Source: Paracoccaceae bacterium
GTDB lineage: Bacteria > Pseudomonadota > Alphaproteobacteria > Rhodobacterales > Rhodobacteraceae
DNA: 49,169 nt
Assembly (NCBI GenBank): GCA_018607905.1
Contig: JABBAP010000006.1
Span: forward strand, 1 to 49,169
Direction: 5' to 3'
Positions 8,071-16,327 of the stretch are shown one piece after another (positions within the stretch are counted from its first letter, which is position 1; every line of letters begins with the position of its first letter). Under the pieces are notes generated by a model that did no database searches, had not been told where the DNA came from, and was given only the letters and a program-made list of their open reading frames with translations. The position numbers and the translations under genes were made by a program.

Positions 8071-8813
8071 GGTGCAGTTCCTTTGGAAAGAGAGCGTGTG
8101 ATCGACATCAATTCGCCCAATCGGGTTGGATCAATGTCGTAAAAATTTCCCGGTTCGTTGATGCCAGTTGCAACCATAAAACAATCAACATCGCGGTAGT
8201 CGCGCGCATTTTCAGGCGAAATGCCAGAGGCCAATGCCATCGGGCGATCGCCAATTGCGGCGCGGAATGTTTCGATTTTTCCGAGGTCTGCCTCTTGCCC
8301 CGTGGCGACGCCAGACGTGGTGATCACCTCCATGAAGGGGCAGGCTTCGCGAGCCGCGTCGCCGTATCGGCTTTTGTCGACTTCGCGTTGTTTCTTAAAT
8401 GCTGTGCCGCCAAAATACAGGCCATCCCAACCGCTTTTGGCACGCACGTCGGCAATTTCTTTGGCCTCAATATTGGCGCCGTCTTCGTCGATGCAGGCGT
8501 CATCTGCCCAATAAGCGTCAACTTGGCAGCCTTCGGATTGTAACTGGCCGAGGATCGGAAAGGCGTCTTTGCCCGTGACCGCAAGGAAATTCACCGCCAT
8601 CCAAAGCGACGGAAATGCGGCGCGCGTATCGCGAATAATTGGCAAGAACCGCTCTGGCTCAAAGTCATGGTTGATCAGGAAACACCCCTGCGCCCCTGCC
8701 TCAAGCAAGATTTCGACGTTCTTTCGGGTCCGAGCACTGTCCAGCACATGGATCACTGGCAATACAACTGGGCCAGGTGTTTTGAACAATTTATGGAATT
8801 CATCGCGTTTCAT
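8067..8813 (-). CDS. TIM-barrel protein, BtpA/aldolase-like
   Basis: This 248-residue protein shows the alternating strand/helix pattern of a phosphate-binding TIM barrel: PVIHV, GCFLINH, WMAVNFLAVTG, DAYWADDA, GLYFGGTAF, VITTSGVATG, MALASGISPENA and CFMVATGI. The last two strands, ending in 'SGISPENA..Y' and 'ATGI', resemble BtpA/SgcQ-type and other phosphate-binding barrels, though I cannot fix the family. It has no signal peptide or membrane segment. It is the first gene of a two-gene operon with the phosphoribosyltransferase and is divergent from a LysR gene. A role in processing a phosphoribosylated compound is inferred from that neighbour, not from residues. Confidence 0.7.
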   Translation of the reverse strand: MKRDEFHKLFKTPGPVVLPVIHVLDSARTRKNVEILLEAGAQGCFLINHDFEPERFLPIIRDTRAAFPSLWMAVNFLAVTGKDAFPILGQLQSEGCQVDAYWADDACIDEDGANIEAKEIADVRAKSGWDGLYFGGTAFKKQREVDKSRYGDAAREACPFMEVITTSGVATGQEADLGKIETFRAAIGDRPMALASGISPENARDYRDVDCFMVATGINEPGNFYDIDPTRLGELMSITRSLSKGTAP

Positions 8814-8893
8814 TTTGTTAGGTTAGAATAGATTCTTGAATAACGAAAATTTATACTCTTAATAGAAGGATATGAATTCGAAATGGATAGGCA

Positions 8894-9763
8894 TTGGCCC
8901 AAGTAAATCTACCGACCGAGTTGTTGCGCACTTTCGTCACTGTGATCGAAGTCGAGAGTTATACCCATGCCGCGTCTCTTTTGGGGCGTACGCAACCCGC
9001 GATCAGTTTGCAGATGAAACGTCTTGAGGAACTGGTTGGCCAACCGCTGATTTTGCGCAAAGGCCGTGTTGTGACCCTTACGGAACGTGGCGAAGCGTTG
9101 ATTGGCCATGCCCGCCAGATGCTCCGACTGAACGACATCGCCGTCAGCCAGTTTGATCGTAAAATGGAAAACAAAGCACTGCGGATCGGGCTGCCTGTCG
9201 ATTATGGGGTGCGGATGCTGCAATCGTGCATGACGCGGATTGTGCGCGGAAATCCAAACATCAAAATGGAAATCCGGTGTGATTTGTCGCGAAATTTGAT
9301 CGAGGCTTTGCGCAAGGACGAATTGGACATCGCCGTTGGCCTGTACCCCGGCAGTGATCAGCAATTCTTGTATCGCAGCTGGTTGGAAAAACCTGTTTGG
9401 GTTGCTGCAAAGGGGCTGACGTTTGGCGGTGCAGATGAACTGCCCCTTGTCGCGCATCCGTTCGGCTGTGTGTACCGTGACCGTATGACCGAAGCCCTAA
9501 AGCACGCAAAACGTCGTTGGCGCGTGGCGTTTTCCAGCCCAGGAATTGCGAGCGTTCAACAAGCGATTTTGGACGGTATTGGCGTATCCTGCCTGACTGG
9601 GCCAACGATGATAGATGGGCTTCAACGATTGCAAACGAACCTAGATTTTCCCGATCTAGATCCGATTCACATCGGATTATTTTACCGCCAAACCCGTTTG
9701 GAGCAGGGCGGTCATGATGTGGTGAACAAGATCGAAGCGACACTTGATGAAGCCTTCGCATAA
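8894..9763 (+). CDS. LysR-family transcriptional regulator
   Basis: This is a 289-residue LysR protein with an N-terminal winged helix-turn-helix (about 8-66; ASLLGRTQPAISLQMKRLEEL is the recognition region, read in pieces) and a C-terminal effector-binding domain. The start is a TTG at 8894 preceded by GGATAGG (8885-8891); I see no in-frame ATG that would keep the first helix (PTELLRTFVTVIEVESY). It faces away from the TIM-barrel/phosphoribosyltransferase operon across 80 bp of AT-rich DNA, the classic layout for LysR control of the divergent operon. A Pot-type transporter operon begins 149 bp downstream on the same strand and might also be a target. Confidence 0.92.
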   Translation: MAQVNLPTELLRTFVTVIEVESYTHAASLLGRTQPAISLQMKRLEELVGQPLILRKGRVVTLTERGEALIGHARQMLRLNDIAVSQFDRKMENKALRIGLPVDYGVRMLQSCMTRIVRGNPNIKMEIRCDLSRNLIEALRKDELDIAVGLYPGSDQQFLYRSWLEKPVWVAAKGLTFGGADELPLVAHPFGCVYRDRMTEALKHAKRRWRVAFSSPGIASVQQAILDGIGVSCLTGPTMIDGLQRLQTNLDFPDLDPIHIGLFYRQTRLEQGGHDVVNKIEATLDEAFA

Positions 9764-9912
9764 GAAATTTTTATGAAAGCATACGAAGGATAAATTTCCA
9801 TTTGAACATCCCTTGACTTAGCCTTCTTTCTAATCACGATCAAAATAAGGCCCAATAGCCAATTTAAGAGCTGCCTTTCTTACCAACAAGAATAAACATC
9901 TGGGAGACGACA

Positions 9913-11052
9913 ATGACCAAATCTACAAAGAGTAATTTTCTGAGCATGCCTAGCCGGCGCCAAGTGCTGCAAGGTGGCGGTGCAATCGCGTTGACCGCGC
10001 CGTTTGTAAGCCGAGCTTGGGCTGCGACAACAGAGATTAACATGTTGGCATGGTATGGTCATGGTGAGGCCGATATGGTCGCCGAATACGAAGCTGCAAA
10101 TAACGTGAAATTCGTTCCCAAATATTACGCGGGCGGCGACAATATGTTGGCGTTGATCGCGCAATCTCCTCCTGGCACGTATGACCTGATCCTGTCAGAC
10201 GGTGAATTTGTGCAACAGTTGAACGCGGCTGGTTACATCGACGAGATGGAGGCCGCAGACTATCCGTTTGACGACATGCTGCACGAAGATTTCACCAAAT
10301 TCCCAGGCCACTGGAAAGACGGCAAGTTGTTTTCCATGATGCTGCGTGGCGGGCATTTGGGCGTATCCTACAACAAAAACTCAGTGACAGCTGCAGAAGC
10401 TGAAAGCTACGCCTGCTTCTGGAAACCAGAAATCGCAGGCAAAGTCGGCCACTTTGATTGGCATTTACCGAGCCTTGGACAGATGAGCCTGTACAATGGC
10501 AATGGCGCTGATCTTTGGAACATCGACGATGCAAAATGGGCCGCAGTTCAAGAAACGACGCTGGGTTTGCGCAAACAAGTCGGCGGTTTCTTTGACTACG
10601 GTGGCACATTCAATGGCCTGAAAAACGGCGAGATGCAAGCAATGGTTGGCATCGGCGATTGGATCACCGGCGTATTGGAAAAAGACGGCGCGCCAGTTGC
10701 GTCGGTCATTCCAAAAGAAGGCGGCATTCAATTCACCGAAAGCTATTCCATCGGCAAGGGCAGTGAAAAAGCAGACCTTGTGAAGAATTTCATCCAGTAC
10801 ATGATGTCACCAGCGGGTCAGGTTAAATCCGCACAAATGGCGGCTTATCCAGGCTTCTGTGTCACCAAAGCCGGTCGTGCAGCCCTGATCGAGGCCGATT
10901 TGGCCGAGGCCACACGTTCGCACCAAATCGACGGCGACCCGCAGGATCCCATCACGCTGATCAAAGAAGGTCGCATCCATTACCGCGACATTCCGCAGCA
11001 ACAATCTCTGGAAGATTGGAACGATTTCTGGTCAGAATATAAAAACGCCTGA
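9913..11052 (+). CDS. Pot-type ABC transporter substrate-binding protein (Tat-exported)
   Basis: This 379-residue periplasmic binding protein belongs to the spermidine/putrescine (PotD/PotF) cluster. It starts with a twin-arginine signal: SRRQVLQGGGAIALTAPFVSRAWA, in which RR is followed by a hydrophobic stretch and a likely cleavage after AWA (about residue 37). The mature part begins 'EINMLAWYGHGEADMVAEYE' (two segments), with the usual two-lobed pattern. A good ribosome site (GGGAG) precedes the ATG. The gene opens a transporter operon and is separated from the permease genes by a strong hairpin at 11071-11101, a common way to make more binding protein than membrane parts. The ligand need not be a polyamine: the downstream enzymes point to a cyclic nitrogen compound (inference). 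Confidence 0.9.
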   Translation: MTKSTKSNFLSMPSRRQVLQGGGAIALTAPFVSRAWAATTEINMLAWYGHGEADMVAEYEAANNVKFVPKYYAGGDNMLALIAQSPPGTYDLILSDGEFVQQLNAAGYIDEMEAADYPFDDMLHEDFTKFPGHWKDGKLFSMMLRGGHLGVSYNKNSVTAAEAESYACFWKPEIAGKVGHFDWHLPSLGQMSLYNGNGADLWNIDDAKWAAVQETTLGLRKQVGGFFDYGGTFNGLKNGEMQAMVGIGDWITGVLEKDGAPVASVIPKEGGIQFTESYSIGKGSEKADLVKNFIQYMMSPAGQVKSAQMAAYPGFCVTKAGRAALIEADLAEATRSHQIDGDPQDPITLIKEGRIHYRDIPQQQSLEDWNDFWSEYKNA

Positions 11053-11070
11053 TCCCCTTTTCTGAACTCT

Positions 11071-11101
11071 AAAAGTGGGCGATTTTGGTCGCCCACTTTT
11101 T
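11071..11101 (+). terminator. Intra-operon terminator/attenuator after the binding-protein gene
   Basis: A perfect 12-bp stem, AAAAGTGGGCGA (11071-11082) with TCGCCCACTTTT (11089-11100), surrounds a 6-nt loop and ends in a T run. It lies between the substrate-binding-protein gene and its permease genes and would let only part of the transcripts through. Confidence 0.88.
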
Positions 11102-11118
11102 AAGGATCGCTTAAAACA

Positions 11119-11982
11119 ATGCCTTCAAAACCGCGCCGTAGCATCAATTTTTACGCCCTGACATGGCGACTGCCCATCATCGTTTGGCAGTTCGTGTTCT
11201 TTGTCGGGCCGGTTTTGTTCATGGTGGCGATGTCGTTTTTCTTGGTGAAAAACTATCGCATGACCGAGGCGTTTGAGTTCGTCAATTGGACCAAAATGCT
11301 ATCGCGGGGATATTTTTGGGACAGCTATTGGTACACGATTTTCATCGCAGCCGCCTCTACGGTTTGCGCAATGTGTATCGCTTTCCCAGCCGCCTTTGCC
11401 CTTGCGTTTCGCGCCAGTGAAAGCACGCGGCGTTGGGCGATCTTCCTGCTGATTATTCCCTTTTTCACCAGCTATCTGGTGCGTACATTTTCTTGGTTTG
11501 TGATCCTGTCGGAAAGCGGCGTGATAAATGCGCTGCTCGGCAATCTCGGGATTGGCCCTTTTACAATGTTGAACACTAATTTTGGCACGCTGGTCGGATA
11601 TATGACCCTGACCCTGCCCCTTGTGGTGATCTTGCAAACCGTGACCATGGCGAACATCGACAAAAACTTGATAGAGGCTGCCCGCAATCTTGGGTGCAAG
11701 CCATTCGCAACAATTTGGCAGGTGATCATTCCGCTCTCAAAAACGGGTCTGATCATCGCGGCCATTTTCTGCTTTATTCTGTCCTTTGGTGATTTCGTGG
11801 CGCCATTTTACCTTGGCGGCTCGCAAGAACCGACCTTGCCAATTTTGATCCTTGATACCACCAAATCTGGCCAACAATGGCCCCGTGCTGCGGTGGTTGC
11901 GATCATGATGATGGGGACCCTGTTCGCGGTCGCCTTTACCGGAATTGCTTTGGCCTATCGCAAACGAAGGGGCGCGAAATGA
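11119..11982 (+). CDS. ABC transporter permease (PotB-like)
   Basis: This 287-residue inner-membrane protein has six predicted membrane segments and the binding-protein-dependent permease loop 'EAARNLGCKPFATIWQVIIPLSKTG' (EAA motif; two pieces around residues 187-213), which docks on the ATPase. The N-terminal segment (WQFVFFVGPVLFMVAMSFFLV) is typical of the PotB/PotH branch. It overlaps the next permease gene by four bases (ATGA at 11979-11982). Together with the PotC-like permease and ATPase it forms the importer served by the Tat-exported binding protein. Confidence 0.92.
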   Translation: MPSKPRRSINFYALTWRLPIIVWQFVFFVGPVLFMVAMSFFLVKNYRMTEAFEFVNWTKMLSRGYFWDSYWYTIFIAAASTVCAMCIAFPAAFALAFRASESTRRWAIFLLIIPFFTSYLVRTFSWFVILSESGVINALLGNLGIGPFTMLNTNFGTLVGYMTLTLPLVVILQTVTMANIDKNLIEAARNLGCKPFATIWQVIIPLSKTGLIIAAIFCFILSFGDFVAPFYLGGSQEPTLPILILDTTKSGQQWPRAAVVAIMMMGTLFAVAFTGIALAYRKRRGAK

Positions 11983-12779
11983 AAACCAACCGCGTCTCCA
12001 ACATTGTTCTGACGATTTATGTCGCGCTGATCTTTGCGTTCGTCTTTGCACCGATCATTTTCAGCATGATCTTTTCGTTCAACTCGCAACGGTTTCCCAC
12101 GATCCCGCTCGGCAGCTTTACCACCGAATGGTATCAAAAAATCCTTGCCGACCCCGACGTATGGGAAGCCGCTCTTAACAGTCTGATCGTTTCTTGTTCT
12201 ACGGCCGTCATCGCGACATTTCTTGGGTTTTGCACTGCCTATTCCGATTACCGCTATAACTTTCGCTTCAAAGGGCCGTATCTGGCGTTGATCCTACTTC
12301 CCCCAACAATTCCTCTAATTATCATGGCGTTGGCGATGCTAGCTTGGTTTTCGAAAATCGGCATGTCAGGCCAAATCTATTCCATCATCATCGCCCACAG
12401 CGTGCTTACCGCGCCTTTTGCGATGGCCGTGATCCGACTGCGTTTGAACCAGATGGACCCTGATCTTGAAGCCGCTGCGTGGAACCTTGGTGGTTCCGAA
12501 TGGGCCACTATGCGCCATGTGATTATTCCGTTTTGCATGCCGGCAATTGCATCAGGTTTGTTTCTGACAGCTGCGGTTTCTTTTGATGAGTTTGCCGTGT
12601 CTTGGTTCGTTTCTGGCCTGAACAAAACGCTGCCTGTGATCATCCTTGAAATCGTGCAAGGCAACATCGACCCGCAGGTAAATGCCATCGGAACATTCGT
12701 CTTTTTAATCTCAATGACCCTCGTTGTGCTGGCGCAAATTTTCTTTGCCAGCCGCCAATTGAAAAGTATTCGACCATGA
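11979..12779 (+). CDS. ABC transporter permease (PotC-like)
   Basis: This 266-residue inner-membrane protein is the second permease half. It has six hydrophobic segments and the EAA loop 'LEAAAWNLGGSEWATMRHVIIPFCMP' (in two parts). ATG 11979 is chosen because it overlaps the PotB-like stop and gives the standard short cytoplasmic N-terminus; an upstream in-frame start would lie within the preceding gene. Its own stop overlaps the ATPase start (12776-12779). Order and overlaps show one transcriptional unit. Confidence 0.92.
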   Translation: MKTNRVSNIVLTIYVALIFAFVFAPIIFSMIFSFNSQRFPTIPLGSFTTEWYQKILADPDVWEAALNSLIVSCSTAVIATFLGFCTAYSDYRYNFRFKGPYLALILLPPTIPLIIMALAMLAWFSKIGMSGQIYSIIIAHSVLTAPFAMAVIRLRLNQMDPDLEAAAWNLGGSEWATMRHVIIPFCMPAIASGLFLTAAVSFDEFAVSWFVSGLNKTLPVIILEIVQGNIDPQVNAIGTFVFLISMTLVVLAQIFFASRQLKSIRP

Positions 12780-13861
12780 CCGCACCGCTGGTAATCTTTG
12801 ACAAAGTCCAAAAACACTTCGGCGATTTTGTTGCCGTAAACGAACTAGATTTCGAAATCCGCGAAGGTGAGTTTTTGGCAATCATGGGCCCATCAGGGTG
12901 CGGTAAAACCACAACTTTGCGCATGCTAGCAGGGCTTGATACGCCAACCACAGGCGAAATCCGTTTGGGTGACAAAGTGATGAATGACGTAGCCCCCCAT
13001 GAACGCGATACGCCATTAGTCTGGCAATCACTGGCCCTATTTCCATTCCTAACAGCCCGTGAAAACGTCGAATTTGGTCTGAAAATGCGCGGGGTGGGCA
13101 AAGTTGAGCGCAAAGAACGCGCACTTAAATGGCTCGACAAGATGCAAATCCTAGAGTTCGCAGATCGTGATATTTCAACGCTGTCTGGCGGTCAAAAACA
13201 ACGTGTGGCCCTTGCACGCTCGCTTGTTATGGAACCGCAAATTTTGTTGCTCGATGAGCCTTTGTCTGCGCTCGATGCACACCTCGTTATCCGAATGCAA
13301 GCCGTGCTGACCGATCTGCAACGCGAGTTGGGCATCACATTTGTCTACGTAACCCACTCCCAATCCGAAGCATTCGCAATGGCCGACCGCGTTGTGATCA
13401 TGGGCGAGGGAGAGATCGCACAGATCGGCTCTCCAAAAGATATCTACCGTGAACCCGCCAATCAATTCGTTGCGGAATTCGTTGGCCGCAACAATATCTT
13501 GTCTGGCACGGTCGCCACACTGGCAAAAGGCAGTGCAATGATCACCACGCCATCTGGAGATTTCACTGTGCCGATGAATGAGGTGACTTTGAACGAAGGA
13601 CAAAGGGCGAGCTTTGTGATCTCGGCTGACCTTGTTCATATCGCCAAGGGCAAACCGAACGGTGAAAACGCGGCCCATTGTAAGCTGATCTCTGAAGAAT
13701 TTGTCGGCTCGATGGTAACCTTATTTCTGGAAGATAGGACAGGCCACGAATTCAAAGTACAAATGCAAGAACGCGAGTTATCAAAGTTCGACCTTACGGG
13801 CGGCGATGAAATTTGGCTGTCTTGGGATACCCAAAGCGCGCACGTCTTAAACGAAAGTTGA
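12776..13861 (+). CDS. ABC transporter ATP-binding protein (PotA-like)
   Basis: This 361-residue ATPase powers the importer. It has Walker A GPSGCGKTT (38-46), the Q-loop in WQSLALFPFLT, the signature LSGGQKQRVALARS, Walker B ILLLDEPLSALD and the H-loop VTHSQSEA. A C-terminal TOBE-like region of about 120 residues (from 'NILSGTVATLA') is usual for PotA/MalK-type proteins and may sense the substrate or a regulator. All catalytic residues are intact. The gene ends five bases before the deacetylase-like gene, so transport and the following hydrolases are expressed together. Confidence 0.94.
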   Translation: MTAPLVIFDKVQKHFGDFVAVNELDFEIREGEFLAIMGPSGCGKTTTLRMLAGLDTPTTGEIRLGDKVMNDVAPHERDTPLVWQSLALFPFLTARENVEFGLKMRGVGKVERKERALKWLDKMQILEFADRDISTLSGGQKQRVALARSLVMEPQILLLDEPLSALDAHLVIRMQAVLTDLQRELGITFVYVTHSQSEAFAMADRVVIMGEGEIAQIGSPKDIYREPANQFVAEFVGRNNILSGTVATLAKGSAMITTPSGDFTVPMNEVTLNEGQRASFVISADLVHIAKGKPNGENAAHCKLISEEFVGSMVTLFLEDRTGHEFKVQMQERELSKFDLTGGDEIWLSWDTQSAHVLNES

Positions 13862-13865
13862 TGCT

Positions 13866-14753
13866 ATGATCCGCAACCCGATCCCATGGCCAAATGGTGC
13901 AAAATGCGCGGTTGCGATTACGTTTGATATGGATGCGGACAGCCTGATCCATATCGCCAAACCAGAAGACAGCCATGACCGCCTGTATCCTATTTCGATG
14001 GGCCGTTACGGGCCGATCGTCGCCCTGCCCCGTATACTTGATACCTATCGCCGGCTTGGCTTGAAACAATCGTTTTTTATCCCTGGTTGGTGTCTGGAAA
14101 CCTATCCCGATGTGGCCGAGGCGATCCTGAAAGACGGGCACGAAATTGGCCACCACGGGTATTTGCACGAAGACCCTATCCAAACGCGCGGCACGCAGCG
14201 CGAGTGGTTTGAACGAACGCTAGATGTGCATCAACGCATCTGTGGGCAAAAACCACGCGGCTACCGCGCACCAGTTTACAACATCACCCAAGAAGTCGTT
14301 GATCTGATGATCGAGCACGGCATGCGTTACGACAGTTCGATGATGGCAGATGATGTTCCCTACCAATTAAAAACCACCAAAGGTTCGCTCTACGAAATGC
14401 CAGTGCATTGGGGGACGGACGATTGGCCGCCTTTCGCGCATTACGACGAGATTGGGTACATGATGCCCGTACGATCGCCTTCACAGGGGTTGGCTGGGTT
14501 CTGGGAAGAGTTCGATGCCCAATACGCCGCAGGCGGTTTCTTTATGATGATCCTTCACCCGTTTTTGACAGGCAGGTTGGCACGTTGGAAACAGGTTGAA
14601 ACATGGATTGCCAAAACGCAGGCCGAAAAAAACGTATGGTTTGCGACGTTGGATGAAATTGCCGATCACATGGATGCTTTGCGGCACAAAGGCATTTGGC
14701 AACCGAGTGTAGAAGCGTTACCTTACTACGACGGACCGATCCTTAAACAGTAG
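13866..14753 (+). CDS. Polysaccharide-deacetylase-fold hydrolase (PgdA/allantoinase/cyclic-imide-hydrolase-like)
   Basis: This 295-residue protein has the NodB-type fold. The first motif is ITFDMDAD, the metal-binding second motif GHEIGHHGYLHED, then 'RGYRAPVYNI', and a C-terminal 'FMMILHPFLTGR'. The overall length and the 'PGWCLETYP...AILKDGHEIGHHGY' stretch resemble the H. pylori PgdA-like and PuuE/cyclic imide hydrolase branch rather than secreted chitin deacetylases. There is no signal peptide, so it works in the cytoplasm. Placed between an importer and a cytosine deaminase, opening of a cyclic imide or ureide ring is a better guess than deacetylation of cell-wall sugar (inference). ATG 13866 is five bases after the ATPase stop. 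Confidence 0.85.
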   Translation: MIRNPIPWPNGAKCAVAITFDMDADSLIHIAKPEDSHDRLYPISMGRYGPIVALPRILDTYRRLGLKQSFFIPGWCLETYPDVAEAILKDGHEIGHHGYLHEDPIQTRGTQREWFERTLDVHQRICGQKPRGYRAPVYNITQEVVDLMIEHGMRYDSSMMADDVPYQLKTTKGSLYEMPVHWGTDDWPPFAHYDEIGYMMPVRSPSQGLAGFWEEFDAQYAAGGFFMMILHPFLTGRLARWKQVETWIAKTQAEKNVWFATLDEIADHMDALRHKGIWQPSVEALPYYDGPILKQ

Positions 14754-14764
14754 GAATAACTGAC

Positions 14765-15208
14765 ATGAACGCTGACGACACACGCCTGCTGGGCATCGCC
14801 TATGACGAGGCTAAAGCTGGATATGACGAGGGCGGCTGCCCCATCGGCTCGGTGCTGGCACGGGGCGGCGAAGTGGTATCACAGGGGCGCAATCAGCGCG
14901 TCCAAAAGGGCGACCCGATTGCCCACGGCGAAATGGATGCTTTGCGCAAAGCTGGCCGCCAGAAAACGTACCGCGACACCACGCTTTACACCTCCCTTAG
15001 CCCTTGCATGATGTGCACGGGCACGATCCTGCAATTTGGCATTCCACGCGTTGTCATCGGCGAGAATAAGAACTTTGGCGGCAACGAAGAGTTTTTGCGT
15101 TCAAAAGGTGTAGAAGTGATTGTCGCTGATGACCCTGATTGCACTGCGTTGATGCTGCGGTTTATCGAAGAAAAACCAGAGCTGTGGGCGGAAGACATCG
15201 CTGAGTAA
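14765..15208 (+). CDS. Cytosine deaminase-like nucleoside/nucleobase deaminase (yeast Fcy1 type)
   Basis: This 147-residue zinc enzyme of the cytidine-deaminase fold has the ligand motif HGE (His54, Glu56) and PCMMC (Cys81, Cys84). Its resemblance to fungal cytosine deaminase is strong beyond the zinc site: 'AYDEAKAGYDEGGCPIG', 'RDTTLYTSLSPCMMCTGTI', 'GIPRVVIGENKNF' and the C-terminus 'FIEEKPELWAEDI' match Fcy1 as I remember it, including the tail that closes over the active site. It would release ammonia from cytosine or a related amino-substituted ring. It is the last gene of the transporter operon, ten bases after the ring-hydrolase-like gene. E. coli CodA is unrelated in fold. Confidence 0.88.
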   Translation: MNADDTRLLGIAYDEAKAGYDEGGCPIGSVLARGGEVVSQGRNQRVQKGDPIAHGEMDALRKAGRQKTYRDTTLYTSLSPCMMCTGTILQFGIPRVVIGENKNFGGNEEFLRSKGVEVIVADDPDCTALMLRFIEEKPELWAEDIAE

Positions 15209-15227
15209 AAATTCAGACTTGCGCGCC

Positions 15228-16076
15228 CTAAATTTCAATTTCCATTAGGTCTTCTGCAATCCGAACCGACGAGCCATGGGCTTTGCTTGCAGCGTCTATC
15301 GCCGCTTCATTCGCACCGGAGCGATCCATGTGTTTGCGAAAATGCGTGAGCATCAGGTTCTTAACACCACTTTTTTTGGCCATTTCACCTATTTGCGATG
15401 GAGTTGGCGTGAACTCTTTCATCATCGGATTCGCCTCCTCACCATCTAAACGATAACACCAATGCAGCAATAAATCAGCATTTTGCGCGAGTTGACCAAG
15501 CGGATCGCAAATACCTGCGTCCCCAGAATAAACGAATTTTTTCCCATTCGAACTTACCGAAAATGCCATACAATCGAGAATTGGCTGCGCATGTGGAACC
15601 TCGCAACTGGCAAGGGTCCAGCCATCACCGTCAAACGAAAATCCAGGTGCAATTTCTGTAACATTAGGTGCAGGCCAAGGGCGCGGAAGCGCGCCTCCAC
15701 GGGCGACCCAGACATCTTGGGACGGCTTCAACTCCGTACGAGCCCGCAAATCGTGTGACATGACCCCATCTTGCCCAAAATAGGCGTTAGTGATCCCCTT
15801 GATTGGCGAAGGGCCATGAACTTTGATGGCGGCCCCTCCTTCATCCCAAGCGGCGTGTACAAGACGGGCGTAATCCATCATGTGATCAGAATGAAAATGC
15901 GTGAAAAAGATATGCGTAATGTCAGAGGGGCGCAGGCCAGCGCGCAGCAAGTTATCAAATACGCCACCACCGCAATCAAACAAAATCTTATCCTGTCCAA
16001 TTTCCAACAGATACCCCGATGAAGCACGGCGCACGTAAGCTTCTGGCGATCCAGACCCTAAGATGGATAATTTCAT
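15228..16076 (-). CDS. Metallo-beta-lactamase-fold hydrolase (RNase Z-like group)
   Basis: This 282-residue protein has the metallo-beta-lactamase fold. The N-terminal strand MKLSILGSGSP, FDCGGG, the dinuclear metal motif THFHSDH (His60, His62, Asp64, His65), VYSGDAG and a late LTHFRKHMD are all visible. The opening and the FTHFHSDHMMD segment are closest to the RNase Z/arylsulfatase-type small hydrolases. It is too short and lacks the extra arm of true tRNase Z, so tRNA processing is unlikely. It is divergent from the sulfatase gene with about 250 bp between starts, which may allow shared control. Substrate unknown. Confidence 0.85.
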   Translation of the reverse strand: MKLSILGSGSPEAYVRRASSGYLLEIGQDKILFDCGGGVFDNLLRAGLRPSDITHIFFTHFHSDHMMDYARLVHAAWDEGGAAIKVHGPSPIKGITNAYFGQDGVMSHDLRARTELKPSQDVWVARGGALPRPWPAPNVTEIAPGFSFDGDGWTLASCEVPHAQPILDCMAFSVSSNGKKFVYSGDAGICDPLGQLAQNADLLLHWCYRLDGEEANPMMKEFTPTPSQIGEMAKKSGVKNLMLTHFRKHMDRSGANEAAIDAASKAHGSSVRIAEDLMEIEI

Positions 16077-16327
16077 TTCATCGTCTCCAACACAGATTTT
16101 CCAATTTGTTCCTGAACAAGTTTGTTAAAGTCTACCAACCCATCATCCGACAATCAAAGGGTCGATTCACGTAGAACATTTGGGCACCTTCAAATTTGAA
16201 CCGAATTTATCGTTTCGATGCTCTGATCACTCGCCACACCTAAGATCTTTAAATTTGCGAGAATATCACGGCTGTGGTTAATTTAGATACGACCGCGCTG
16301 GGTCTAAGGGATAAGAAAGACGAGGAA

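Noticed and set aside
9913-13861. Polyamine importer PotABCD in the strict sense
   Set aside because: Family membership alone does not fix the ligand, and the following hydrolase and deaminase genes point to a cyclic nitrogen compound. No pot gene symbols are given.
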